Of a stretch of 64,000 bases of DNA, positions 47,089-57,800 are shown piece by piece. The stretch spans positions 1,671,501-1,735,500 of the forward strand of contig CM063299.1 in NCBI GenBank assembly GCA_032173965.1. The letters run 5' to 3'. The DNA is from Sitta carolinensis. Its lineage: Eukaryota; Chordata; Aves; Passeriformes; Sittidae. Each line of letters begins with the position of its first letter. The first letter of the stretch is position 1. The translations under genes were made by a program, and so were the position numbers. The notes beneath the pieces are model-generated. The model searched no databases. It worked only from the letters and a program-made list of their open reading frames with translations, and was not told where the DNA came from.

Positions 47089-47337
47089 CCAAAACTGATC
47101 TCGCTCCTCTCTCGCACACCTTCCCCCCACGGCGGGCGCCCGGTGGGCAGGAGCGGCCGGGACCGGGCGCGGCCTCGTGGGAAGGCGGAATCCGCCCCGC
47201 CGTACCTCGATCTTGTCGACGCTGCGGGCGCATCCCACCACCTTCATGCCGTGCTGCACCAGCGCCCGCGCCACGGCCGCGCCGATGCCCACGGAGGCGC
47301 CGGTGACCAGCGCGACGCGGCCGGACCAGCGCTCCAT
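30966..47337 (-). CDS. DHRS11: DHRS11, short-chain dehydrogenase/reductase 11 (7 exons)
   Basis: Join of 47206-47337, 38543-38731, 33480-33574, 32517-32646, 31986-32078, 31346-31410 and 30966-31007. DHRS11 (SDR24C1) is an NADP(H)-dependent 3-/17-ketosteroid reductase. The Rossmann motif TGASVGIG is at residues 12-19, NNAG at 84-87, and the catalytic Ser, Tyr and Lys are in INS139 and Y154SATK158 (numbering as read here). The C-terminal IGDIQMRPTEQIS is typical. The start MERW sits at the CpG island and matches orthologues. Two defects show: the first 23 codons of exon 2 do not match the family although the rest does, and exon 6 is one base short, which shifts the final exon out of frame. As read, the last residues would be lost; with the defects explained, the protein is about 255 residues. 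Confidence 0.93.
31142..31211. repeat. Short tandem repeat in DHRS11 intron 6
   Basis: Three copies of a 24-base unit built on cagcagggccatcccagagc. A second small repeat of gggatctgcac units lies at about 31048-31092. Confidence 0.85.
31346..31410 (-). CDS. DHRS11: DHRS11 exon 6, one base short
   Basis: Acceptor GTTGCAG ends at 31411, donor GTAGGC starts at 31345. It encodes CLKAEDMANAVIYVLSAPP, then reads TY where orthologues have HVQ. The exon is 65 bases, but both neighbours require a multiple of three. The missing base best fits the run at 31354-31356 (CCC on the gene strand, CCCC expected). Confidence 0.88.
31986..32078 (-). CDS. DHRS11: DHRS11 exon 5
   Basis: Acceptor TTTTCCAG ends at 32079, donor GTAGGA starts at 31985. 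It encodes CISPGLVETGFAFKLHD, then NDPERAAATYESIR. This is the PG segment that follows the catalytic site in SDR enzymes and the substrate loop. Exactly 31 codons. Confidence 0.94.
32517..32646 (-). CDS. DHRS11: DHRS11 exon 4 (catalytic YxxxK)
   Basis: Acceptor CTCCCCAG ends at 32647, donor GTGAGC starts at 32516. The split codon with exon 3 gives the catalytic serine. It then encodes MNGHSVVPQSVVHF, YSATKYAVTALTEG and LRQELREARTHIRAT. The Tyr and Lys of YSATK are the SDR catalytic pair. Confidence 0.95.
33480..33574 (-). CDS. DHRS11: DHRS11 exon 3
   Basis: Acceptor CCTCTCAG ends at 33575, donor GTGACC starts at 33479. It encodes VNVMAVSICTREAYQSMKER, then NIDDGHIININ, ending two bases into the catalytic serine codon. 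It is conserved throughout. Confidence 0.95.
33575..38542 (-). other. DHRS11: DHRS11 intron 2
   Basis: About 5 kb of unique sequence with A-runs at about 36463-36484 and 38335-38362. Many open frames on both strands lack homology or splice support. No further exon is recognised. Confidence 0.75.
38543..38731 (-). CDS. DHRS11: DHRS11 exon 2, with damaged 5' part
   Basis: Acceptor TTCCCCTAG ends at 38732, donor GTGAGT starts at 38542. From 38662 down it encodes MFSAIKTLHQGVDVC, INNAGLARPEPLLSG and RTEGWRTMID, fully conserved. The first 23 codons (38663-38731) stay open but read KWTGARAWYRH..., unlike the family's roughly 30 codons there (AEC-SAGYPGTLIPY-CDLSNEE type). Islands of the expected codons (for CQS, YPGT, LIP, EE-LS) remain in shifted frames, as if many short, mainly G/C, deletions had occurred. 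The net loss is about 21 bases. Confidence 0.85.
38743..39655 (-). repeat. Minisatellite in DHRS11 intron 1 abutting the exon 2 acceptor
   Basis: About 40 units of 20-24 bases, on the plus strand cagagagggggaaacagccct and variants such as cagaaagggggaaaacagc and cacaaggaaagggg. On the gene strand each unit is a pyrimidine tract followed by CTGAG, resembling the real tract and acceptor (TTTCCCCCTCTGTTCCCCTAG region) about 10 bases away. The variants change gradually with distance from the exon. The long Glu/Lys/Gly-rich open frames are artefacts. Confidence 0.95.
40280..40336 (+). repeat. CR1 LINE 3'-end fragment
   Basis: Plus-strand CR1 tail: cgtggttggactcgatgatc, then ttgaaggtctcttccaacct, then gtgagttctgtg. 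A short but clear match. Confidence 0.8.
42017..42205 (-). repeat. CR1 LINE 3'-end fragment
   Basis: Minus-oriented CR1 tail: gaatggtttgggttggaagg, accttaaagatcatt, cccctgccatgggcaggg, acacctcccactgtcccagg, and ctgctccaagccctgtcc. This is one of the better preserved CR1 copies in the window. Confidence 0.9.
44338..44397. repeat. A-rich simple repeat with spaced G
   Basis: Runs of 8-15 A separated by single G residues. Low complexity, in DHRS11 intron 1. Confidence 0.9.
44790..44880 (+). repeat. CR1 LINE 3'-end fragment
   Basis: Plus-strand CR1 tail: ggtttggaatgggatggttt, then taaagtcccttccaaccc, then gaaccagtctgggattccat and aattctg. Confidence 0.75.
46255..46985. repeat. Minisatellite in DHRS11 intron 1 near exon 1
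   Basis: About 28 units of roughly 25 bases alternate a gggagctcctggagcctgtt type and a gggaaaccctggagcctgtt type, each followed by ttaccg or tcaccg. It ends about 220 bases from DHRS11 exon 1. The collagen-like Pro-Gly-Ala open frame across it is an artefact. Confidence 0.95.
47056..47086. repeat. Poly-A run of about 31
   Basis: An uninterrupted A tract between the intron 1 minisatellite and exon 1. No recognisable retroelement body precedes it, so its origin is unclear. Its length is likely to vary between reads and individuals. Confidence 0.9.
47206..47337 (-). CDS. DHRS11: DHRS11 exon 1
   Basis: Starts MERWSGRVALVTGASVGIG at 47337, includes the TGxxxGxG nucleotide-binding turn and CARSVDKIE after the second strand, and is exactly 44 codons. 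Donor GTACGG starts at 47205. The CpG-rich setting suits a promoter-proximal exon. Confidence 0.95.
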
Positions 47338-47394
47338 GGCCCCGGCCCGGCCCCGCCGCCGCCGCCACCGCGCACAAAGCGCCGCCCGCCCCGG
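47338..47394 (-). promoter_or_regulatory. DHRS11: DHRS11 5' UTR / core promoter (CpG island)
   Basis: Immediately upstream of the start codon. Almost pure G/C with many CpG and GC-box-like runs and no TATA box. The exact transcription start cannot be fixed from the sequence. Confidence 0.5.
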
Positions 47395-47577
47395 GGACAC
47401 GCCCCGGCCCCGGCCCCGCCCACGGGACACGCCCCGCTCATGGGACACGCCCATGGGACACGCCCCGGGACACGCCCCGCTCATGGGACACGCCCATGGG
47501 ACACCCCCCCCGGGACACGCCACCCGCTCACGGGACACGCCCATGGGACACGCCCCGCCCACGGGACACGCCCGCTG
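47395..47577. repeat. Promoter-proximal minisatellite upstream of DHRS11
   Basis: About 12 copies of a unit around cccatgggacacgcc or gctcatgggacacgcc. On the gene strand nearly every unit carries GGGCGTG, a KLF/Sp-type GC box, so the array multiplies candidate promoter sites. It is also a source of false open frames. Confidence 0.92.
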
Positions 47578-48175
47578 AGCGTGCGGGGCTCGGTCCCAGC
47601 GGGGTTTGGGGTTTTTTTTTTTTTTTGGGATGGATGCTCCGTGGGAGCAGCCAGGCAAAAGTTGGAGAGGGAGAAAATAGGTGTGGAGGGAGTGCGGTGA
47701 ATGGGCTCTCAGCCCCCCGCCCAGGGTCAGGGGTGCTCAAATAATCGTTGGAAATGGATATATAATGGAGGCAGAGTACAGGTATGGAATTGATGAAAGG
47801 GGAGGACTGAACGATGACCCCAAAACGGCCCAAGCTGCACGCTCCAAAGCCAGCCCCCCACTCCCCAAAGGCCCCAGGGCCGGATTTGCAGAGCAGAGCC
47901 CCTGCCAGCTCCAGGGCATCCCTTATCCCAGCTGCTGGCAGCAGCACAGGCACCTGACAACGAGCAGTGCCAGGCTGGGACCGTGCCAGAGGCACAGCCG
48001 GGAGCTCACGGTGCCTGCTGGGCTGGCAGCAGCCCCTCCATCCCCAAACCACAGCCCTGGAGGAGCACAGAGCCTGCTTTTCAAAGATCTGTCCTTTCCC
48101 AGAGCAGCTTTCCTCACCTTACCCCCAAGTACAAACAGAGACGCCCACCTTTACTCTGCGTATTAATAAATATTC

Positions 48176-48181
48176 TTTATT
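48176..48181 (-). terminator. GGNBP2: GGNBP2 poly(A) signal
   Basis: AATAAA on the minus strand, about 430 bases past the stop codon. The 3' UTR at about 48160-48610 is AT-rich and unique. It ends about 0.8 kb before the DHRS11 start codon. Confidence 0.65.
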
Positions 48182-48610
48182 TAAATTTTTGCACATTGCG
48201 CTTTAACATATTACATCCAAAACATTTTGCAAATGGATGTCTACTTTGTAAAATCTTATATTCAGCTCCTTGTCATTCTGTACAGAATTATAGGTACAAC
48301 ATTACTTTGCCACTAGTTTGCTTTTTGTAAGTCTCACAGGAAGAGAAACATTGAATGAAAAGAGATGGCTTAAATTAGAAGAGAGGCTTGCACAGCTACT
48401 CAACTAAAGATACAAGCCTGGAGAAAGAACAAAATTAAGGAAATCACCTCCACCAGCCTCCCCCTGAAAAAAAAAAGAACCAAGAAAAAAAAAAAAAAAG
48501 AATCACATTAATTTAAGATAAAATTTCGCCGTAAGTCACTAAATTAAGTCTGGAAGGAGAAGGCGCAGTAGTCATCTCGAGTTTCAGTGACAGACAGAGT
48601 TGGACTGGGT

Positions 48611-48814
48611 TCAGTTGGCTCCAGCTGTTGCCAGCCAGCTGTTGCAGACAGGCCCCTTGTGATCGTTGAGGCGACAGTACTTGTTGAACTTCTCCTTCAG
48701 GTGCTGCCGGTACTGCTCCCGGTTGCTGTAGAAAGACTTGTTGTTTGCCATGAATGATTGGATTTCATCCTGGGAGATGAACAGTTCCTCGTCAGAAGTG
48801 CACTCTGACTCATC
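48611..48814 (-). CDS. GGNBP2: GGNBP2 exon 14 (last)
   Basis: Acceptor CATTGCAG ends at 48815. It encodes DESECTSDEELFISQDEI, then QSFMANNKSFYSNREQYRQH, and ends CNSWLATAGAN with TGA at 48611-48613. 68 codons including the stop. It is an acidic stretch followed by a basic conserved end. Confidence 0.96.
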   Translation of the reverse strand, partial: DESECTSDEELFISQDEIQSFMANNKSFYSNREQYRQHLKEKFNKYCRLNDHKGPVCNSWLATAGAN

Positions 48815-51800
48815 CTGCAATGAGAAGGGGGATGTCAGAGTTCCAGCACTGCCCCCGTGTGCAGCACATCTGCCTGGCCCCAGCCCCTCCCTGGCAGGCC
48901 AGCCCAAATTCCAGCTCACACAGGGCTCTGCTGCTTGGGGGTGAGAAGCAGCCAATTTCAGTCTTGGAATGGATCCAAATTCGCTTCAGTCTTAGCACAT
49001 TCCCATGGGAAGAAGATGGATTTTATCAGAGGGTTTTGGGGAAAAGGTAGGGAAAGAAAAAGGGGAAACAAGGAGGGGAGCAAGAGAGAAAAAACAAGGG
49101 GAGGGAAGATGAAAACAGAAAGGAAAGGAAAAAGAGAGCAAAGGATCTAAATAAGTGGAAGAAGGAAAGGAAAGGAGAGAGAAGAAAGGAGCCCAAGGAG
49201 CCTGCAGTGGGAAGTAACATTTGGGGCCTGAAGGCAGCAATAATGCCCACTTCATGTTATGGAATAATGCAATCCTTGACAATGAGCACTTGCAACACAA
49301 GTTCTGTCACTGCATTCCAGTGACAATTCTCCTCCTCTGCAAAGCATTCAATTATATAAACTTCTCAGGGAACATGCACAGGAACTGAACTGAACACTGG
49401 GACTCAATTCCTCACTGGCAGTTGAGCCCTCAGCCCCGGTGATTAAAGCAGGATGCTACAACCCAAAATTCCAAGGCAGCGTTTACTTACGAGGAGTTCC
49501 ACTAAGCTTTTGGCACCTTTTCCAGTATCAGGGACAAGTGACATTTCTGTAGGTTCTGCAAACTGTGACACGTTTTTCATATGCTCAAACCAAGGCAACT
49601 GCTGGCCGCTTTTGTCTGCGCTACAGCAGCTCTCAGCGTGTGTGTCTTTGGTCTTGTCGCGGTGAAACTCTGTGTGCGTGAGACTTCCTGAGCTCTCTCT
49701 GCTCCCTGCATCTGCCAGACAGCTCCCAAGTTTCTGAATCTGAAATGCAAAAGAGCCTGCAATGAACTGCCAGCGGTGTTTCACGTGGGATGTTCGAGTT
49801 TGAGACGGAAGCAGAGGGAAAGAGGGAGGTTCAAAGGTAGATATTTATATTTAAACGTGCCTGGGGAGCTGGGGGTGGCACATTCACTGACAGGGAGGAA
49901 AAGTGCACGAGCTTGGGAACACAGAAGATACTCCACCACAACCTACTGTTGGAAGGCCCTCAATTCCAAAGCTAGGGATGATAAGGGAACAGGAGATCCC
50001 TCGTTGTCCCATTTTCAGCCTAAGTCTCGACTGGAATTTAAAACCCCTCTGTAACTACTTTCAAATGCAAGCATTTAGAGAAGCATCTGGCAAAGCCATG
50101 TTCCTTACGTGGTCATTCTCACACTTCAAAGCTTTACTTTTCTTTTTCTTCTTTTTGTTTTTGCCTTTTGTGTTGCTCTCCTCTGCATTAGCCCAGCACT
50201 CCACACAGCTGTCTCCATCCTCCTCCTTGTCGTCGCAGCGATGGACGCAGGCATCGTCCCCTGCAAAACACAGCCAAGGCTCTCTTGAGATGCTGCAGCT
50301 CTGGGGATTATGAAAGCAGCATTATCTTCTTCCCAAACCTACCATTCTCATCATGGTTGCAGATGCCCTCAGTGCAGGCCACGTCCGAGCCCTCCCGGGA
50401 CCCTGTTTCGCTGCCCTCCATGCTCGAGGAATAGCCACAGTCGCTGCCAGTACAGTGTGGAGATAAACCTGAGACAGAGGCCAAAATTACTGCCTTCTGT
50501 AGGAACTGCTGCACATTCTTTAGTTATGCCTCGACCAAGAAAGAATTCAGAGAACCCCAGACAGGTTTGGGTTGGAAGGGTCCTTAAAAATCACCTTGTT
50601 CCACCCCCCCTGCCACGGGCAGGGACTCCTTTTTAGAAACAGGTGACCACTGTTCACCCCAGAAACGGCAAATGCTTTCTAAAAATGAAAAAATACTAAA
50701 ATTTAACATACCTTTCTTGATTTTAGGTGAGCCTAATAGGGTACCACTACTAGGACAAGTGCAAGAAGTGCTTTCATTAGTAACAATTACTTCTACACAG
50801 TTGTTGGCTTCTTCGGTGCTACCACAGGCTTTGCAGCTGCTTTCCGTGAAGTTTGAGTTCTCCTTCAAAGAGAAACAAAAAACACTTGCAGGCACTGAAA
50901 GCAGCTCAGGCAGCATATTTTGTAAAGGATACTCCTTCCATGAGAAAAACCAGCTGACACTGACTGATAACAGCAATTGCTTAGAATTCTTCCCAAGAGC
51001 AATGCGACTAAACAAAACCCCAACCAATTTACCTTGACCCACAGCCCATTAGGGTCAGCCAGGAGATCCTCAGTAAAAACTGCACTTCAAAGATTCCCCC
51101 TCTCCAAAAATTCAATGGTAATTGTCTACAAGCAGCATTTGAGCCCCTGGGTTCTGAGTGATCTTTAAGAAATCACAGTTGAAAAATAATCTGGTGTAAC
51201 CTGACCCTCAGATTTAGGATTAAAAGAAACCCCATCCCACCAAACCCCAAGAGCTGAGGAGTCCCAGGTAATTGCTTCACAAAGGCTCTGCTCATCTGAA
51301 ATTAAACACAATAAAATCCCTCAAGAATTCTACCATGGAAGGGTGTACTGAAGGATGAAGCCCCAAAAAGCCCCAGCTATCCACCTTTACCTTTGCCTGA
51401 CTGATTTCCTTCTCTTCTGCTGCCTGCAGAGGAGCAGGGATCTCACACACACATTTATTTTTCCGTCTGTTCTTCCGCTTTTGGCGTTTCTTCTCCTGTT
51501 TAAGCTCTCTCACTCTCTCTTCTTCTGAAAACTCTTCACAGAGCTGCTCCAATCGACTAATGCCCTGCACTTTTTCCACAGCCATCTGTTTACAAGAGGT
51601 TAGATCCAGTTACAGAAGTTATCACCCTTCAAGCTTTTACATTTATAAAAGAGGAGGAGAACAGCCAGTAATGAAATCCCAGTAACACAACTATTGACTG
51701 CAGGAGGAAAATGCCCACCCAGATGCAGCCACTTGGTTTTGATTGCTGGAAACTCATGCTCTGGGTTGCACCTATGGCCCAGATTCACGTTTTTCAGTGA

Positions 51801-54800
51801 AGAATTGCAGATTTTAATGCATTGTTGGATCCGTGATACTCTGATCCTGTGAGAGTAAAAAACTCCAAGAACTAACCAGCAAAATGTTCCATTATGATCT
51901 TTCCCAAACTGATTTTCCTCCTCCTTCTCTGGAGTTTTAGGAGTTTTTAGAGAGAACAATTATTATGAATGGAAAATGAACTTAACAAAAAAGATCCATG
52001 TCATATAAACTGGTAATTAAGTATTGGTTAAAGGAGTTCTGTCTGAAGCTCAGGTTCCCATGGATCAGAGTGCATTTGGAACAAGCTGAACAACAAGAGT
52101 TCGCAATCACTTTTGTAATCCAAAAGCACATCCTCCGTTTTTACTCATAAATCAACCAAAAACTGTCACAGCCTGAGCTACTTTAAATGCAATCAGGTAG
52201 CAAAGCAGAATTAATAACACGGGAGGCTCAGTGCACTGGAATGGGCAGCCTGAAAGTAAAAGCATTTACTCTTTTATATTCCAGTTTATTCCACATGGGA
52301 GCACACTCCAGCTGCGCTGTGCACGGATGTCACAAAAACCCAGCGAGGGACTGACTGCAACACCCTTGACACTCCCTCCAGCTCAATGTCAGGAAGCAGA
52401 AAACAAATGACAGTGACAATGGGCCCAGTTCCTGCAGCAATTCAGACCCGACTCGGCCCAAACCCCGCGGTTTTACCTCGAAGCTCTTGCGCAAAGCATC
52501 GACCCCCAGGTAAAAGAGCATCTGCCACGTCTGCTCCTCAGCCCGCAGCTTCTGCCAGATCCGGTGCAACCTCTCGTACAGGTGGATGCCCAGGCAGGTG
52601 AGCACCTCCTCCTGGGCTATGTCTATTGTCTTGGCGTGCCTCTCTCTGCGTCTGGGGGAAAGGGGAACCAAGGCACAGCACGGTCAGAGCGGCTGGAAGG
52701 CACCCAAGGGCTCCAAGCAGGGCTGCCGTGCTCTCTGGAGGGACAAGTGCAGCTGTGTTTGCAGCCTGGCAGGGCTCTGCTGTGCTGCATGCAGATGCAA
52801 AATAGAAAGGAACAGGTCAAAGCCACTGCTGTGAAGCAGCACTGTGCCTTGCCGCCTCTCTGGCTTCAGGTGCCACATCCTGCTCTTCCTAGGAGGGATC
52901 AAGGGTTTTAAATGCCAGAGATGCATTCTTTTGTGTCCTAAATTTTGCTGGAGTTCACAGCAGTTATTTCACCATCAGTTAGCTCGAGCTGAATAAACAC
53001 GCAGGGAATTTTGTACATTACTTACCGTGCTTTTACTGAGAGTAAAAACATCTCAGTATTAATCTGTTCATTATCTATCTATCAATCTGGTCAATATATT
53101 AAGGGAAAACTACTATGAAAGGATTTACCCTCCTCATTAGTGCTTTAAAGGCACTGAGGTTGGAACTAGCCGATCTTTAACGTCACTTCCAACCCATTCT
53201 ATGATTCTCCAGTACTGAGTCCAGAACTGTCCTTTTCACTGGAAGGTTTCAAGATGCTTAAAAACAAGGTTCAGAAACACACAAATGGCAACAAAGCCGA
53301 CTTGAATACTTGGCATTTGGCAAAACTCAACCGAGGCTCTCTTTCTATTTCGCATATTTCAACACCTCAGTGGACAAGCAGGCAGCTCTAGGGAGTGACC
53401 AACAAACTGCAAGACACTTGGAAGACACTTGGTAACTTTTTTCTCCCCTCCAAAGCACAGCTGCAACCTTCCAAGCGCTCTCCCTGCGAGCCTACACCGG
53501 TACAGATCTCCACAACCACGAGCTCATCACGCAGCCGAGAGGCAAACAGCCACTTTGGGCAAAGACATTGAGGAGTCAAATAAAGAAGCAAAGCGCTAGA
53601 TAGCCCACTCTAGCCAATTACATACTCATACCCTCCTGCGAACTCGGGCTCGGCCCGGCCCAAGAGGTGCGCGATGAAGTCGGTCTCGCAGCACACGTGG
53701 ATGTGGCGCTCGTGGGGGCAGCAGCGCAGCCCCTCGTACAGGGCAGCACAGTAGCCCTTCTCCTTGCTGCAGTCCAGCTCCCCGATCAGGATGTTGTAGG
53801 CACGCAGCACTTTGTTCTTGCAGTCGGTGCAAAACCTGGGGGAAAGCACAAAAGGCGGGCTCGGCTCGCTCCGGGCGGTCCGTGTGTCTGAGCAGGGGGC
53901 TTGGGAGGGTTGTGGAGCTGCTAAAACTCTAACTGGTGTAATAGTTTGGCTCTTATCCACCTAAGCTGAGCATGAATTATCCCACCTGATCTAAGTTAGT
54001 AACTTGGATATCAAACTTCTGTCCTTTGAAGGGAATCCTTGATGTGAAGAAATTCCCGCAGGGAATTCAACTCACAGCTCAGAAATCTCCACAGTGAGCC
54101 CTCTTCTCTCAAGTAACACACACCACAGCACCTTCTAGCAATTCTTTAAAGGGTACTCGAGTGAGTGGTAAGAAATAAGGCAAAGCTTCCTCTGGTGCCT
54201 GCTCTACAAGAACAACCCTTGTTGTTTCCACTACAAACATATTTTGAATGATTAGATTGCTGTGCTGATGGCCAAATGGGGGTTATTTATAACACAACGT
54301 ACTCATTTTAAACATGTGACAGCTCATGTGTGACAGCAGTACATTTATAATTAAAATACAAGCAAATTAAGCTCATTCTCTGTCATAAGAGGAGTAACCT
54401 TCAAGAGGCTACAAGATCTCTTGCTGGATGACTCTAAAAATGCAAGTCAGACAAGCCGCTCACATTTCAGCTCAGAAAGCTGGCTCCCCATGCCAGCTCT
54501 GGATGGTGTTTTTCCCTTTCCTAGTGTCTCCAGCCACTTGACAGCACTAAGTCAAACATATTTTGCTGTTAGAGTTACGATACCTGTCTGCTTTTTGTGG
54601 TGGAAGGAGAGAAAACAGCAGTATTATTGCAGGTTAGCACCAGGAAGGCAGCCAAGGCAGTGTTTAATGTCACAGGAGATTAAAGTTATTTTGTTTCCAA
54701 AGTGTTATTTCCACAGCACCACCACCCCCGCACCCATCTGGGCCCCCACAGTCGAGATCAGAACCTTGAGACTGCTGGAAATTAAAACTTTTCAATCAGC

Positions 54801-57800
54801 ACTGCAGGTCCTGTGCACATGCAACTATAATTTAATGGTTTATTTCTGCCCTGCAAGAGAGATTGAACAGCACCAGGCATAAACAAGTGGGTTAAAACAG
54901 TGCTTTAAAGGCAACACCAAGCCTAAAAATCTGCTTGCACTAGCGCAGTTCACAGGATTTTGAAATGGCACATACTCCCTGAAAGCCTAAAAACAGGCAC
55001 AGCACAGAGCAGTGAAAGATTGAATGAGAACACACGGCTTTTAAACATTAAATTGTAAATCATAATTTAATCCTAGCCAAAAAAAAAAAATATTAAGACA
55101 AGTAGAAAAATTAAGACAATTATAACTTGTGAGGTCTCCATATTTTTCCTTTTCATTAAACACAAATATTTCCCCATCTTTGCCTCACCAACCATCCCAG
55201 CACAGCCTGGCAAAGTCCCCCATCGTCACCAAGCTGAGACCTTCAGCTTCATAACTAAAAAACCCTCTACATTCTGAGCACTTTGACCTCCTAAAAACAT
55301 GCATTTCCCAGAAGGAAGGGGGGCTGGGCCCTTGCCCATACCTGTGTTTTCGTAGGTAGGTTTCTAAGGTTTCTAGGAGGCAGCTGGAGTCAATCAGAAC
55401 CACTTCATCCCTGCACTCCTGGGACATGAGCTCCCACACATCCATCCAGCAGCCCCTGCAAGGGAAGAGACCCAAAACTCTCCATTATCCTCTGGGGGTC
55501 AGCCCAGAAGCCCCAGCAGAGCCTCATTCTTTACCTGACTGCTCCCTGGAAAGGTCATAGCAGAAAATGATGCTACACTTGCTCTTTTTCCTGTTCCTGT
55601 CTTCTCTACTTGTCTTAACTGCTCTTAATTTCTTTGAACTGAGTCTGCTACTGCTGCTTTCACTGTCACATAACATTAACAAACATTTCTCAGACCTATA
55701 ACATATATATTATCAGCTAGTTATTTCTCCTAAACGAATCCTATGGAAAATGCTGCTCTGTTCCTTAATTTAAACTCTTTATACATTAAGCCAGAACATC
55801 TATGAAAGTTCAGGTAAGCACTGAGATGCAAATTTTACTGTCCATGTTTCTAACCCAGACTCATCATGACTTTCTAATGTTACAGCTGTAAACCAGTCAT
55901 GATTTTCAGAATATTACTTTAAGCATAAACACATATAAGTTTTAAGACTTGTCAGCTGAAGACAATTGGGTAAAATGACAAAAGAAAAAAAGCAAACAAA
56001 AAAAACCCCAAACAACTTTCCCCATAAAACATCCTACCTCAAATTTCAAAAATTTTTTAGAATATGAAAGCAACGTTACAGCTCACATTTGGATGTGCTA
56101 AAAGTGAGCAAAAAATGGACTTGAAATAACAATCCATGGTTACTGACAGGCTCACCTACACTTGACACTTTATCAGAAGGGTCATTTCTGCCTTGTGGAC
56201 ACAACAGAGCAGGAAAATGAGAAGCAGCAGCCCCATTTCCTAATGAGAGGAGTCCTGTGTGCCATTACCCAGTTTGCCAGGTCGTAGGGCCTGCATTTAG
56301 GAGAGTTCCAAATGCTCCTGAGCCCCAGATGGAGCTGAGGAGCCACAAGCCAGGCACACACTGAGGACATCGAGTAACCCTCGAGTGGCATTAGCTGCTT
56401 ACATAACTCCTCTAATTAAACACACAGCTCCAACTCAAAGCCTTTTCTGTGTGCAGGAAATGCCCACCAGATGCAACTCAGCTGAAGGAGCTCCTGGTGA
56501 AGATGTGGAGCAGGAGCTCTACCTTGCTCACTGAAGTTTGGTCTGTGACAGCTGGGTGCCTGCACAGCCCAGCCAGAGCCTGGCTCTGTCCACTGCATCA
56601 GATTTATTTGGATTTCAATCAATAGTGATACACTCTGGTCACTTCTAGACAGCACAGAGGGGTTTCAGCTGAGTGCAAAGGAGTGCAAGTCCTGCTCCTT
56701 TAGCAAACTGCACTGCCATGTTCTCTGATAACCCCAAAGTTTAACCTGCAGAGTATAAAATATTGTTCTTCCTCACATTCCCTATTAACCTGCCAGCATC
56801 CAAAATACTAAGGGGATTTATTCCAGCACGAATTGAGGAAATAAAGGCAGTGTTTTCCTCTTTGTTCATTCAGCTTCAGAATTGTTCTACCTTGCCAAAG
56901 TGCTAACTGCAGGTTTCACAGCATCTGCTCTCACACAGAAAAGATTAAGCTTACTAAATATGAAAAAAAAAACCAAACCCCACTTTCATGATGCTATGAA
57001 TTTGCTTTATTTAAAAAAGAATATATATACACACACACCCCTATACACTCAGGATCTTGTGTAACATAACCTTTAAACTAATTTTGTTAAAGGCCTGTAA
57101 CCAAAATATAATAGAAGATAATGATTAGTTCCCAGTCTCCTCAAGCAAAAATCAAGTGTCAAATTCCACATGCCTGGTATCCCAGGGGATTTAACTAAAC
57201 CCAGAGAGACTCCAATCTGCACAGAAAAATACATGTCCAGTAACTGGAAACCATGAGCAAGCTTGCACAGGTTGGAGGTTTAACCAGCAGCAGAACACAG
57301 CTGAGCAAAAAAGGTCCAGACACTCCAATTAAGCCCAAGAGACCAATTTATTGGTCATCATAGAAAAAAAAAAAAAAATAAAAGGAGCCACTTCACAAAC
57401 AAGAAACCTCCTCAAAATCCACCACAGATTTACAGGGAGTGTTTTTCTGCTTGGCCAGCTGGAATAAATAATTTCAACTTCAAGACAGAGGCATACATGC
57501 ATATTGTTCAGTGGTGTATTCAAAACATGCTGTCACTTTTGAGAAAATACATTTTATGGAATTCCAGTTTTAACCTTGCACCAACCACAATAAAGCCCTT
57601 GGTTAGCAGTTGAGCAAGGCATTTTTAATAATCCCAAGCAAAATGATGTATATTTATTTAGCATGTACCCTTTGACCTCAATGGGAGAAAATCTGCTGAG
57701 CAACCATTTTGGTCTAGAGCACAAGAACCAGTTTGTCTTTCTAGAGAATTATTTATATCACAGTGCAGAAGGCATCCATGCCCTGAGCATGCCCCAAACT

